This document shows, piece by piece, positions 37,403 through 45,802 of a stretch of DNA of 64,000 nt. The notes below the pieces were generated by a model. It had not been told where the DNA came from and did not search any database. It was given only the letters and a program-made list of their open reading frames with translations. The position numbers and the translations under genes were made by a program. Within the stretch, counting starts at the first letter, position 1. Every line of letters begins with the position of its first letter. The DNA comes from Brenneria populi (GTDB lineage Bacteria; Pseudomonadota; Gammaproteobacteria; Enterobacterales; Enterobacteriaceae): assembly GCF_036016195.1 (NCBI RefSeq), contig NZ_JAYWTM010000001.1:558001-622000 (forward strand). Reading direction: 5' to 3'.

Positions 37403-37432
37403 AAAAGGGGCGATAATCATCGCCCCTTTTTT
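37403..37432. terminator. Bidirectional terminator between pntB and uspE
   Basis: AAAAGGGGCGAT and ATCGCCCCTTTT form a perfect 12-bp stem with a 4-nt loop and a T-run. Confidence 0.9.
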
Positions 37433-37456
37433 ATTCAATATTCATGCGGCTAAATG

Positions 37457-38416
37457 CTAACTTTTATCCTCTTCGGCATCCCCTTCCTGCGTAATGGGGC
37501 TGACGAAGTCATCGGGTTTGATCGCCAGCAGATCGCATTTCAGATGGTCGATAACGTGCTCCACGGTATTGCCGATAAACGCCGCGGAGAGTCCGGTGCG
37601 TCCCAGCGACCCCAGAACCACCACGCCGGCCTGCAAATGCTCGGCCAAATCGGGGATCACTTCCTCCGGCAATCCTTTCTCCACATGGGTTACACGCTCA
37701 TCCAGATTGAATTTTTGGCGCAAAGCCTTCATGGCGATAAGGTGTTGACCGCGGATGGCGTCGTTGTAAACGCTGGGGTCGAAATCAGGCAGTTCAATGG
37801 CGATATTAATCGGCGTGACCGGATAAGCGCCGACCAGATGAACCTCCGTCTGATTAACCTGCTTCGCCAGCTCCAGCGCTTCCGATACCAGCTTAATATT
37901 AAGGGGATCGTGATAAGGGTCTTCACTGGAGAGGTTAACGGCGACCAGCGCCCGGCTCACTTCCGGCCACGGCTGATCCTTGACCATCCAGACGGGACAC
38001 GGACATTTACGCAACAGCTGCCAGTCCGTAGGGGTGAAAATGACGGCCTCCAGCCGATCGTGCTGGTGCGCCATCTTCAGTAAAAGGTCATGTTTCCCGG
38101 CAATGACCTCCTGAATGATGGATTCAAACGGCTTATTGTGCCAGACCACTTTGATTTCTATCGGTACGCCCGCGTCAAGATAATATTTGCACTGTTCCCT
38201 AATCCATTCAGTGCGCTGCAGGACCACGCCCTGACGCATTTCCATTCGCTCATCAGGAGACAGCAGGGTCGTCATTTCATAAGAGAAATCATAAATAGGC
38301 AGAAATGCCTTAATGCGGCCGCCAAGTCGTTGAACCAAATAAACCGCCCGCCGCAGCGCCGGTTGGTCATCCTGATTCGGGTCAATAGCGACAAGCAAGT
38401 TCTGATACTTTGCCAT
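37457..38416 (-). CDS. uspE: Universal stress protein UspE
   Basis: This is a 319-aa tandem universal stress protein with two Usp domains (about residues 1-150 and 160-305). It is close to E. coli UspE (YDFSYEMTTLLSPDER, LVGAYPVTPINIAIELP). The role is in stress resistance, motility and adhesion. The ATG at 38416 has GGAGG upstream. It lies next to fnr, as is usual. Confidence 0.96.
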   Translation of the reverse strand: MAKYQNLLVAIDPNQDDQPALRRAVYLVQRLGGRIKAFLPIYDFSYEMTTLLSPDERMEMRQGVVLQRTEWIREQCKYYLDAGVPIEIKVVWHNKPFESIIQEVIAGKHDLLLKMAHQHDRLEAVIFTPTDWQLLRKCPCPVWMVKDQPWPEVSRALVAVNLSSEDPYHDPLNIKLVSEALELAKQVNQTEVHLVGAYPVTPINIAIELPDFDPSVYNDAIRGQHLIAMKALRQKFNLDERVTHVEKGLPEEVIPDLAEHLQAGVVVLGSLGRTGLSAAFIGNTVEHVIDHLKCDLLAIKPDDFVSPITQEGDAEEDKS

Positions 38417-38540
38417 AGGTCCTCCAAACAGCTGTCGGTGCACAGTCTGTAAATTAAGAGTACCCCAATGACATCGTTTTGAACAATATCGTTTTGAACA
38501 ACTTTGTTTTGAAAATTGTTTTGAAAAAACAGCGATGAAA

Positions 38541-38576
38541 GCCGGAGCGGTGAAACACTATATTCACCGTTCCGGC
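38541..38576 (-). terminator. Terminator after fnr
   Basis: GCCGGAGCGGTGAA and TTCACCGTTCCGGC pair with one mismatch. On the minus strand a T-rich stretch follows. Confidence 0.75.
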
Positions 38577-38582
38577 GACAGA

Positions 38583-39335
38583 TCAGGCTCGGTTGGGAGA
38601 TGAGCCGGCAAGTTCGGAAAGGGCGCCGAGATTTTCAATCGTGATGTACTTCCCTTTTACGGCAAGTATCTCGCTTTTCTGAAAACGCCCCAGCAAACGG
38701 CTGATGGTCTCCACCGTTAAGCCCAGATAATTACCAATATCGCCACGCGTCATCGTCAGACGAAACTCTCTGGGAGAAAATCCCCGTTCGGCAAAGCGGC
38801 GGGAGAGGTTATAAATAAAGGCCGCCAGACGCTCTTCGGCGTTTTTCTTTGATAGCAGTAGGATCATATCCTGATCGCCGCGGATTTCGCCGCTCATCAG
38901 GCGCATCATTTGCTGACGCAAATTAGGCATTTTCCCGGAGAGATCGTCCAGCGTTTCAAACGGAATTTCGCACACCATCGACGTCTCCAGCGCCTGAGCG
39001 AAGCTGGGGTGCTGAGCGTTGCCGATGGCATCGAAGCCGACCAGATCGCCGGCCAGATGAAACCCGGTGATCTGCTCGTCGCCTTGTTCGGTGATGGTGT
39101 AACTCTTAATCGTGCCGGAACGAATGGCATATAAAGATTTCAACTCATCGCCAGCCTTGAAGAGCGCTTGTCCTTTCTGGATAGGCTTTTTCCTTTCAAT
39201 GATATTATCGAGCTGATCGAGCTCGTGCTCATTTAAGGTAAATGGAATGCACAGTTGACTGATGCTGCAATCCTGACAGTGGATTGCACAACCGCCAGAC
39301 TGGATGCGGCGGATAATTCGCTTTTCCGGGATCAT
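38583..39335 (-). CDS. fnr: Fumarate/nitrate reduction regulator FNR
   Basis: This is a 250-aa oxygen-sensing CRP/FNR regulator. The N-terminal Cys20, Cys23 and Cys29, together with Cys122, ligate the [4Fe-4S] cluster; Cys16 is also present. The cyclic-nucleotide-like fold is followed by a dimer helix and a helix-turn-helix with E-x-x-S-R (VETISRLLGRF). Sequence and length match E. coli FNR. An FNR box lies just upstream. FNR links oxygen status to metabolism and could act indirectly on nitrogen fixation through the redox state sensed by NifL. Confidence 0.98.
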   Translation of the reverse strand: MIPEKRIIRRIQSGGCAIHCQDCSISQLCIPFTLNEHELDQLDNIIERKKPIQKGQALFKAGDELKSLYAIRSGTIKSYTITEQGDEQITGFHLAGDLVGFDAIGNAQHPSFAQALETSMVCEIPFETLDDLSGKMPNLRQQMMRLMSGEIRGDQDMILLLSKKNAEERLAAFIYNLSRRFAERGFSPREFRLTMTRGDIGNYLGLTVETISRLLGRFQKSEILAVKGKYITIENLGALSELAGSSPNRA

Positions 39336-39355
39336 AGACTTTGCTCAGGCGATAA

Positions 39356-39369
39356 TTGATATTGGTCAA
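39356..39369 (-). promoter_or_regulatory. FNR box at the fnr promoter
   Basis: On the minus strand TTGACCAATATCAA has the FNR half-sites TTGAC and ATCAA at 4-bp spacing, 20 bp upstream of the fnr start. The same arrangement gives negative autoregulation in E. coli. Confidence 0.75.
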
Positions 39370-39507
39370 TTTTAACAGCTTTTATCGCCGGTGATAAGTC
39401 CGATAACCTCTCCGACAGCGCAATAAAGCGCGAACTGACGGATAAGTTGACTTTGCGTCTGGTTAAAACACCGGCTGGCGTCCGGCTTATTAGCGTAACG
39501 ATCTCAT

Positions 39508-40047
39508 TTATAGCGCTAATATATTTTGCCGGGGAAGATACCCCTCGTGGGCGAGTAGCCACTGTTTACGATGAACGCCGCCGGCATAACCGGTCAATGC
39601 GCCATTGGCGCCAATAACGCGATGGCAGGGAACGACGATGCTAATGGGGTTCGAGCCATTGGCCATACCCACGGCGCGAGAGGCGGCGGGCCGCCCCAGA
39701 CGAGCGGCCAGTTCGCCATAACTTATTGTTTCCCCGCAGGGAATTTTTCGTAATTCGCGCCAAACCTGTTGCTGAAACGCCGTGCCGACCGAGGTTACGG
39801 CGAGGGTATTAATAATATGCAGATCGCCGGCAAAATAACGTTGCAGACTATCGGTTAATCCACCGGGATTATGCTTATGCTGTAACGAGAAGGGATCATT
39901 TTTATAACGCCGATGCAGGGAATGATATAGCTTTTCTTCATATTCCCGCCACTCCACCGCCCGTAGGCGATTATTTTCATCCGCAACAATCATTAATTCC
40001 CCTATAGGGGTCGGCATCGTATCCAGAAAAAAAACCTGCATCATCAT
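39508..40047 (-). CDS. ogt: Methylated-DNA-[protein]-cysteine S-methyltransferase Ogt
   Basis: This 179-aa suicide repair protein removes O6-alkyl groups from guanine. The active-site motif is PCHRVIG with acceptor Cys141, and the DNA-binding helix-turn-helix region is ISYGELAARLGRPAASRAVG. It lies next to fnr on the same strand, as in E. coli. The stop of a truncated DJ-1 gene is 12 bp upstream, so ogt may once have been its operon partner. Confidence 0.95.
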   Translation of the reverse strand: MMMQVFFLDTMPTPIGELMIVADENNRLRAVEWREYEEKLYHSLHRRYKNDPFSLQHKHNPGGLTDSLQRYFAGDLHIINTLAVTSVGTAFQQQVWRELRKIPCGETISYGELAARLGRPAASRAVGMANGSNPISIVVPCHRVIGANGALTGYAGGVHRKQWLLAHEGYLPRQNILAL

Positions 40048-40059
40048 TCCTTACTGAAT

Positions 40060-40315
40060 TTATCCCGCGGAGGCGTTAGCGCTGCATAAGCCGTTGTCAT
40101 AGCGCTCAATGAATAATAGAAAGTGACGAATATCACATGACGGCGCAAAAACGACAAATTTATCTTTTTCGTCTCTTATCCCCAGCGCGCCGAGAATTTC
40201 CGCCATGAAGCTGACCGGCGCAGAGCCGGGCGCGGTGACAACCCGACGATCGGCTACCGCGTAAGGGACATTTTGATAGTACGCGGCTCCGCCATAATTC
40301 AGCTTTGTGTATAAG
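40060..40315 (-). pseudogene. 3' remnant of a DJ-1/PfpI family gene
   Basis: Reading from about 40311 down to the TAA at 40060-40062 gives some 83 codons (KLNYGGAAYYQNVPY, then ADRRVVTAPGSAPVSFMAEIL), which fits the C-terminal part of DJ-1/PfpI glutamine-amidotransferase-like proteins. The catalytic Cys and the whole N-terminal half are missing. The frame ends at a sequence resembling the Tn5 mosaic end. It is clearly a broken gene; the family call is moderately sure. Confidence 0.55.
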
Positions 40316-40319
40316 AGAC
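40306..40319. repeat. 14-bp match to the Tn5 mosaic end
   Basis: TGTGTATAAGAGAC is identical to 14 contiguous bases of the 19-bp Tn5 mosaic end. It sits at the break point of the DJ-1 remnant. A shorter inverted match, GTCTCTTAT, lies at 40171-40179. Confidence 0.5.
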
Positions 40320-40332
40320 CCGGCTAAGCCGG
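40318..40332 (-). terminator. Hairpin after srfC
   Basis: CCCGGCTAAGCCGGG is a perfect 7-bp palindrome around one base, 18 bp beyond the srfC stop. No T-run follows on the minus strand; the sequence after it is the mosaic-end-like stretch, which may have replaced the original tail. Confidence 0.5.
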
Positions 40333-40349
40333 GGATAAGCAAACGACTA

Positions 40350-42815
40350 TTACGCGTCAGGTTTAATCAGGCTCAGGATAACCCCCAGCTGTTCGCGCTG
40401 CTGCGCGCTGACTTCGCGTCCGGCGGAATACCCGGTATTTTGTATGATCATTTCATTCAGGCCGACCAGCCAGTCATAGATATAAAAAGCGGTATTGTTG
40501 GTCGGCGTTAACGAAAGCCGGGTCAGACGCTGCGACGCGCTCCAGTTCACCGCCTGTTCCTCCGGTTTGGCGAAAATCTTATGGCCACGATTAATCCGGC
40601 TGGCGGGGCGCAATGATTCATCCATTTGCTGGAACCCCAGCCAGGCGACGAAATCGCCCAGCACCGTAAGCGCGCGAGAAACCTGACGGTCCGCCTTATT
40701 TTCACGCTGTACGTCCAACTGTTCCGTATCCGCCAGCATACCGATCAGCGCCTCTTCGATATGCATTCTGATGCTGGCGGTGATCAGCTCCTCCGCCAGC
40801 ATTTCAATCGTCGCTTTCGTCACGCCCAAAAGCTCGACCAGCGGCGCATTTTCCGGCAGGCCGCGCAAGTGATTGACCCAATAGCGATAAACCAGGCGCG
40901 CATATTCAGCCTCGTAACCCTGTTCGCTCTCCTGCGCCGGTGAGGCCGCCTGCGCCGCCTCTTCCGGCTCATCGGCGAACAGGTCGATTTCAATGCCGAC
41001 GCCAAAGGGATCGCCGCCGACCAACGGGGCGCTGAAATCCTCTATTTCCTGATGATGAGCGCCGCCGGGCTGAGCCAGCTGCTGCAGATAGAGGCGCCGC
41101 AGCTCATCGCGCGCAGGCAGCAGGCGTTCCAGCAACTCGCCGTGCACGCCGGTGCGGGTTTGCAGCGATTTTAGCAGCGTTTCCGCTATCTGCCGTTTCG
41201 CCGCCGGATCGTCCGTTTCCGCCGGCAGATACCAATTCCCCAGCAGGTTTTCGCCCAGTTCGCGCTGTATTTCGCCGAGTTGCTCGCCGATGCGGCCGAG
41301 CTTCACCTCGCGGTGGACTTCCGCGCCCAGCCAGGCCGCCATGCGGCTGACGCCCCGTTTATCCATCGCCAGCATGGTGCCCCAGGCATCGCCGGGGTTG
41401 CCGACATAGCGCTGTACCGCCGCATCATGATTTTGTCCATGGGTCACGCGGCGATCGAATTTGGTCACCGCCCAGATCAGGCCCGGCTTGCGGCGGCTGC
41501 GAATCTGGACGTTCTCTCCCTGGGTCAGTTTAACCCAGTGATCCAGCGCCTTGCCCACGACTTTAACATCGGAACGTTTACCCGCGGCGCTGCAGACCAT
41601 CAGCAGATTCATTTCATGATTGTCGGTATAACGCTCAAGCAGGTAGATCCGTTTAGCGCGCAGAAGCGCGGACGCCAGAGGATAGGTTTCGTTCGGCGCC
41701 GGTTCCGGCGTGGGCGGTTCGCCGCCCATTTCCGCCGCATCGCCGAAACCGGGGAAATCCAGAATATCGACCTGCTCAAACAGCGCCTCACGAGGCGGGT
41801 TATGCAGCGGGATCAGCAATTCAGCGCTCAGCATGGCCAGTTCGGCCTGCGACAGTTCGACGGCTTTCGCCGCCCGGCCGTTCAGAACGGGGCGCACCAA
41901 AACGCCGGGATCATAAGCGCTATTAAGGCGCGCCAGCGCCGCTCCATGAATGACGCCGTCAACCGGACGCAGCGCTTCATCGGCTAATACCCGCAGCGGA
42001 GCCAGTATCTTATGGGCGCCGGAAAGGTGCTGCAACGTATGGGAGAAGTGGCGGTAGGCCGCCGTCAGCGCAAGGTTGCGTCCCCAAAGCACCGCAAACA
42101 GCTGCGCGCGATCGTCAACGCTCAGATAGGGCGCAAGTTCCACCGCGAGAGGCCAAAAATGCGTTTCCAGCTGCTTTTGCCGCTTAGCGTCATGGCGGGC
42201 CAGATAGTCCCATAGCGCGACAACGTCATCTGCGCTCATGCCGGGGACCGGCTCCGGCTGACGGTGCATCGACAGCGTTCTCAGGTGTTCGTCGATAAAC
42301 GGCTCGTCCAGCTCTTCAAACGCCGCGTCCTGATGCGGATCGTACAAAAACGCGTTGGCGATAATCTTGCCGATATCGACCTCGCTGAACAGCAGCAGTT
42401 GGACGGGAAAGGTTTTGTTTTTTACTCCCGTCTGACGGCTAAAGCGGGTGACCAGCGCGGCAGAGCGGTTGGTTGGATTGATATGGGTAAGAAAATCAAT
42501 CTGCTGCCCTTCGAAAAAGGTTTCCAGCCGGCCGTTCTCTCCGCCGGCCAATGATGAAATCAGGTAGGATTTTCCCGCCTGCGACAGGCCGAAAAAACCG
42601 ATGGCGATATCTTTTAGCGCCATATCCGACAGGCGCGCGGCCTTATCGCGATTACGGCGCAGCTTTACGATCAGCCGGTCGGCTTCGATATCCAGCCGCG
42701 GCGCATTTTGGCGCGTGGTTTCAATCCAGTCGATCGCCCGATCGACGCATTGCGCTACGGCCTGTAGCTGGCCGTTGAGTCGGTTTGACTGTTGTTTAGG
42801 CGTTAATGGTTTCAT
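40350..42815 (-). CDS. srfC: SrfC family dynamin-like GTPase
   Basis: This is an 821-aa protein called virulence factor SrfC in Salmonella. A complete GTPase signature is visible: P-loop GLSQAGKS (76-83), G3 DFPG (353-356) and G4 TKFD (451-454). The very long insert between P-loop and G3 and the helical C-terminus resemble dynamin-type large GTPases. No signal peptide is seen. The start overlaps the srfB stop by 4 bp. The cellular role is not established; coupling to srfA and srfB implies a shared complex. Confidence 0.88.
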   Translation of the reverse strand: MKPLTPKQQSNRLNGQLQAVAQCVDRAIDWIETTRQNAPRLDIEADRLIVKLRRNRDKAARLSDMALKDIAIGFFGLSQAGKSYLISSLAGGENGRLETFFEGQQIDFLTHINPTNRSAALVTRFSRQTGVKNKTFPVQLLLFSEVDIGKIIANAFLYDPHQDAAFEELDEPFIDEHLRTLSMHRQPEPVPGMSADDVVALWDYLARHDAKRQKQLETHFWPLAVELAPYLSVDDRAQLFAVLWGRNLALTAAYRHFSHTLQHLSGAHKILAPLRVLADEALRPVDGVIHGAALARLNSAYDPGVLVRPVLNGRAAKAVELSQAELAMLSAELLIPLHNPPREALFEQVDILDFPGFGDAAEMGGEPPTPEPAPNETYPLASALLRAKRIYLLERYTDNHEMNLLMVCSAAGKRSDVKVVGKALDHWVKLTQGENVQIRSRRKPGLIWAVTKFDRRVTHGQNHDAAVQRYVGNPGDAWGTMLAMDKRGVSRMAAWLGAEVHREVKLGRIGEQLGEIQRELGENLLGNWYLPAETDDPAAKRQIAETLLKSLQTRTGVHGELLERLLPARDELRRLYLQQLAQPGGAHHQEIEDFSAPLVGGDPFGVGIEIDLFADEPEEAAQAASPAQESEQGYEAEYARLVYRYWVNHLRGLPENAPLVELLGVTKATIEMLAEELITASIRMHIEEALIGMLADTEQLDVQRENKADRQVSRALTVLGDFVAWLGFQQMDESLRPASRINRGHKIFAKPEEQAVNWSASQRLTRLSLTPTNNTAFYIYDWLVGLNEMIIQNTGYSAGREVSAQQREQLGVILSLIKPDA

Positions 42816-45802
42816 TTTCTAAATACGCTCCCACTATCGATCCAATAATGGGTGGCGCCTGAGCCGTTGGCGGATAGGGTGTTCAGTTTGAGCCGCAAAT
42901 GCTGGGGCGGCACGCGGCTGCCGTCATCCAGCACGGCTTCGGCTATCTCAAAACGTTCCGGGCTGTCCTGATCGTCGCCTTTGGTCACGGCCAGCCTGAC
43001 GCGCAGGATGCTGTCGCCGACCACTTTTCTTGCCAGCTCCTGATCGACAATCGACAGAGTATACAGAGACGACGCCGGCCAACGCTCGTTATCAAGCTGG
43101 CGGAACCCCAGGCAGAGCGATCCGCGGATCTGGAAGCCGCCGTCGGGGTCTAGCGCAAAGTCCGGAGCGTCCAGATCGATATCGCCGTAGTAAACGTTGT
43201 CCGAGGCCAGCGCATTATTGGCGTCCATCATGCCCAGGTAGCGGATGGTCGAATAGGGCTGGAAGTCGCCGACTTTAAAATAGAAGCCCGGCAGCCGCAG
43301 ATCGAGAGCCAGCAGGCAGAGCATGGCGCCCACCGCCGCGGTGGATTTCGGATTATCGATACGGCCCCGTTTATTAAACGGATACCAATCGTTGGTGTGA
43401 TAGCCGTCCAGCGACAGCATACGGTTAATCGGCAACGGCTGCAGATGGCGGAACAGCGCCTGGATCCCGGGGAAGCGGGAAGGGCGCCCGGTCAACAACA
43501 GCACGTCGCAGGAATAAAGCGAAACGACCTCGGACAGTAAACGCAGGTTCTGGGTGATATTCATCCGGTTGGACAAAAACTCCGCATGCAGCTTGCCCAG
43601 CCGGAGAATAAACGGCACCTGTAAAATATCAAACGCATGAGCGTCCGCCGGCAGTTCGCGCTGAACCTCGGTATTGATGTGTTCCAGCACTTTTGACGTC
43701 GGACGCTGCGTCAGCAGTTCGCCGAAGGTGGATTCTATTTCGGCGCTGGCGTCCAGCGGATCGAAGCGTTCATAGGCTTCCAGAATCGAGCGGCCGATAG
43801 GGATGAAAATCTGCAATGTCACCTGCTGGCGCAGCGTCAGCTGTCCGTCGATTCGTCCCTCGTTGCCGAACAGTTTGACCATTAACTCATCGGGATTGGC
43901 CAGACCGGCCGTTTTTAATTCGGCCTGCAGCGCCGGTAAGACATACAGCTGGATGACGTCCAGTAAAATATCGTCGCCCGCGACCTTAAATCCTTCGCGG
44001 AACAGCAGGCGCGGAATGATTTTGACGTTATTGCCGATGCCGTCATCCAGCAGATATTGGGTGATCGCCAGGTCCGTGGTGCCGCCGCCGATATCGATCG
44101 ACGCGATACGCAGGGTTTTTCCCGCCGGCTCGTCTGCCGATAGTGCTTTATCCGGGCGCGCCATGCTGGCGAAAAAATCTTCGGCGCGCCCGCCGAAATT
44201 GACCTGCGCTTCGTTGTACAAATAGACCATTTGTCCGCAGGTGGCTTCATCCCACTCGATTTGCACCTCCGGCACCGGCACGCGGCTGCGCCGTTTATCC
44301 TCAGGCGTAGTGAAATCGTCATCCTGCGGGTGCCAGCCCATCGATTTCCATACCAGGCCGATCGCTTCATTCATCCGTCGGCGGAATATTTCACGCTCCG
44401 GCTTCGGCATTGCCGAGGGCAGGGTAAGAATAATGTTGCGCAGCCGGCGAGGCGCCGCGGCGTGGATCATTTTCAGGCGCTGGGCGGCGCCGTTCATCTG
44501 CATCAGCGCCTGCAGCAACAGCTCGGACAGCATAAATGTCATGACCGAACTGCGGCTATAGTGCGGCGAGAAAACCGGCAAACGCTCGTCAAGAGGCTGG
44601 GCGTACAGCGGCTGGCCCTCATCGTTAAGCAAAATCGTCAGCGGCATCGCCGTCGCCAGCGGTTCGTTTATGGCGTTCGTCTCCGCCGATTGGCTGAAAC
44701 GCCATCCCGGCGCATAGCTCTCTTCGTCCCACAGGTAACGGCGCGGGCTGGAAATACCGGTTGAACCTTCCGATCCCTGACGCAGCAGCGCCATACGGCT
44801 GGCCTCACGCCCCACGCGCGTAATCGACGGCCAGATAAAGGCGTCATCGCGCCCGCTCTCGACGGAGAAATTCTGCTTGCCGAATCCGGCCTGGGCGAAT
44901 TCGACCCGGCTTTCAAACAGTTCGTTATACAGGTAGTGCGGCTCGCTCAGGTCGCGCAGCTGCAGTTCGTACGTCTGTTTTAAGCCATTGCTTTCATCCG
45001 CATGATCTTCAACTAGAATGCCGCAGGTATGGGAGTTGCCGACGTCCAGAATCAGATCGACGCTGACGGCCGGCTCCTGGAGCGTACTGGTATTGATGCG
45101 GATTTCGGGTATCGAAAGCTGATTCCCCAGCATATCCAGCAAATTCATGTAATGCGCCTGATACTCAAACCCGCGGATGGCGGCTTTGAGCTCCCCGGCC
45201 GTGCGGTTCTCCCGTTCGGTCGCCTGCTGGGTGAAGACCTCTCTCAGCCAGCCGTCCACCCAGGTTTGATCGAGAAACTCGCCCAGTTCATCGCTGTGAT
45301 ACGCCAGCGCAAAGCCGCCTCCGGTTTTGATGTCATTGGCATTGGGCGCCAGCGACTCATACTCGTGCCCTTCGGGATAAACTTTGGTATCAAAGGCCAA
45401 ACAGATGCGATGGGTATTGCCGTCCTGATCCGGGGAGTCCAGCGCCAATAGCTGCATCCGCGCCCAGTTATCCGGCCCGCCCATAAAGGTACGCGGCGGA
45501 TTAAAACGGAAGAAGGGCAGCGGCAGCCAGATTTTTTCCAGCAGCCTCAATGACCGCTCCAGCGGAATGCTCAGCTCCGGCCTGACCACTTCAGGCGCCG
45601 CGCCCGTCGGCGACGGCAGCAAATATTTATCCGTCTGTGGGTCATAGATCAAACGCAGCAGCGGTCCGTTGGCGCTTTTGCGCACATACTTATTAGGAAA
45701 ATCGGCGGATAATTCCGGTTTCAGCGCAAAATCCAGAAATTGGATGCCGCTGTCCTGAATAAGCGTAACTCTTTGTTTATAATCAGCGATCGTCGCCAGC
45801 AT
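42812..45802 (-). CDS. srfB: SrfB family actin/Hsp70-fold protein
   Basis: This is a 996-aa virulence-factor SrfB family protein. ATPase motifs of the actin/Hsp70/sugar-kinase fold are visible: phosphate-1 DVGNSHTCG (253-261), phosphate-2 IDIGGGTTDLAI (569-580) and an adenosine-loop-like LLTGRPSRFPGI (769-780). The first 240 residues are a separate unassigned region. No membrane segment is seen. The TAATG overlap with srfA and ATGA overlap with srfC indicate tight translational coupling. The function is unproven. Confidence 0.88.
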   Translation of the reverse strand: MLATIADYKQRVTLIQDSGIQFLDFALKPELSADFPNKYVRKSANGPLLRLIYDPQTDKYLLPSPTGAAPEVVRPELSIPLERSLRLLEKIWLPLPFFRFNPPRTFMGGPDNWARMQLLALDSPDQDGNTHRICLAFDTKVYPEGHEYESLAPNANDIKTGGGFALAYHSDELGEFLDQTWVDGWLREVFTQQATERENRTAGELKAAIRGFEYQAHYMNLLDMLGNQLSIPEIRINTSTLQEPAVSVDLILDVGNSHTCGILVEDHADESNGLKQTYELQLRDLSEPHYLYNELFESRVEFAQAGFGKQNFSVESGRDDAFIWPSITRVGREASRMALLRQGSEGSTGISSPRRYLWDEESYAPGWRFSQSAETNAINEPLATAMPLTILLNDEGQPLYAQPLDERLPVFSPHYSRSSVMTFMLSELLLQALMQMNGAAQRLKMIHAAAPRRLRNIILTLPSAMPKPEREIFRRRMNEAIGLVWKSMGWHPQDDDFTTPEDKRRSRVPVPEVQIEWDEATCGQMVYLYNEAQVNFGGRAEDFFASMARPDKALSADEPAGKTLRIASIDIGGGTTDLAITQYLLDDGIGNNVKIIPRLLFREGFKVAGDDILLDVIQLYVLPALQAELKTAGLANPDELMVKLFGNEGRIDGQLTLRQQVTLQIFIPIGRSILEAYERFDPLDASAEIESTFGELLTQRPTSKVLEHINTEVQRELPADAHAFDILQVPFILRLGKLHAEFLSNRMNITQNLRLLSEVVSLYSCDVLLLTGRPSRFPGIQALFRHLQPLPINRMLSLDGYHTNDWYPFNKRGRIDNPKSTAAVGAMLCLLALDLRLPGFYFKVGDFQPYSTIRYLGMMDANNALASDNVYYGDIDLDAPDFALDPDGGFQIRGSLCLGFRQLDNERWPASSLYTLSIVDQELARKVVGDSILRVRLAVTKGDDQDSPERFEIAEAVLDDGSRVPPQHLRLKLNTLSANGSGATHYWIDSGSVFRK

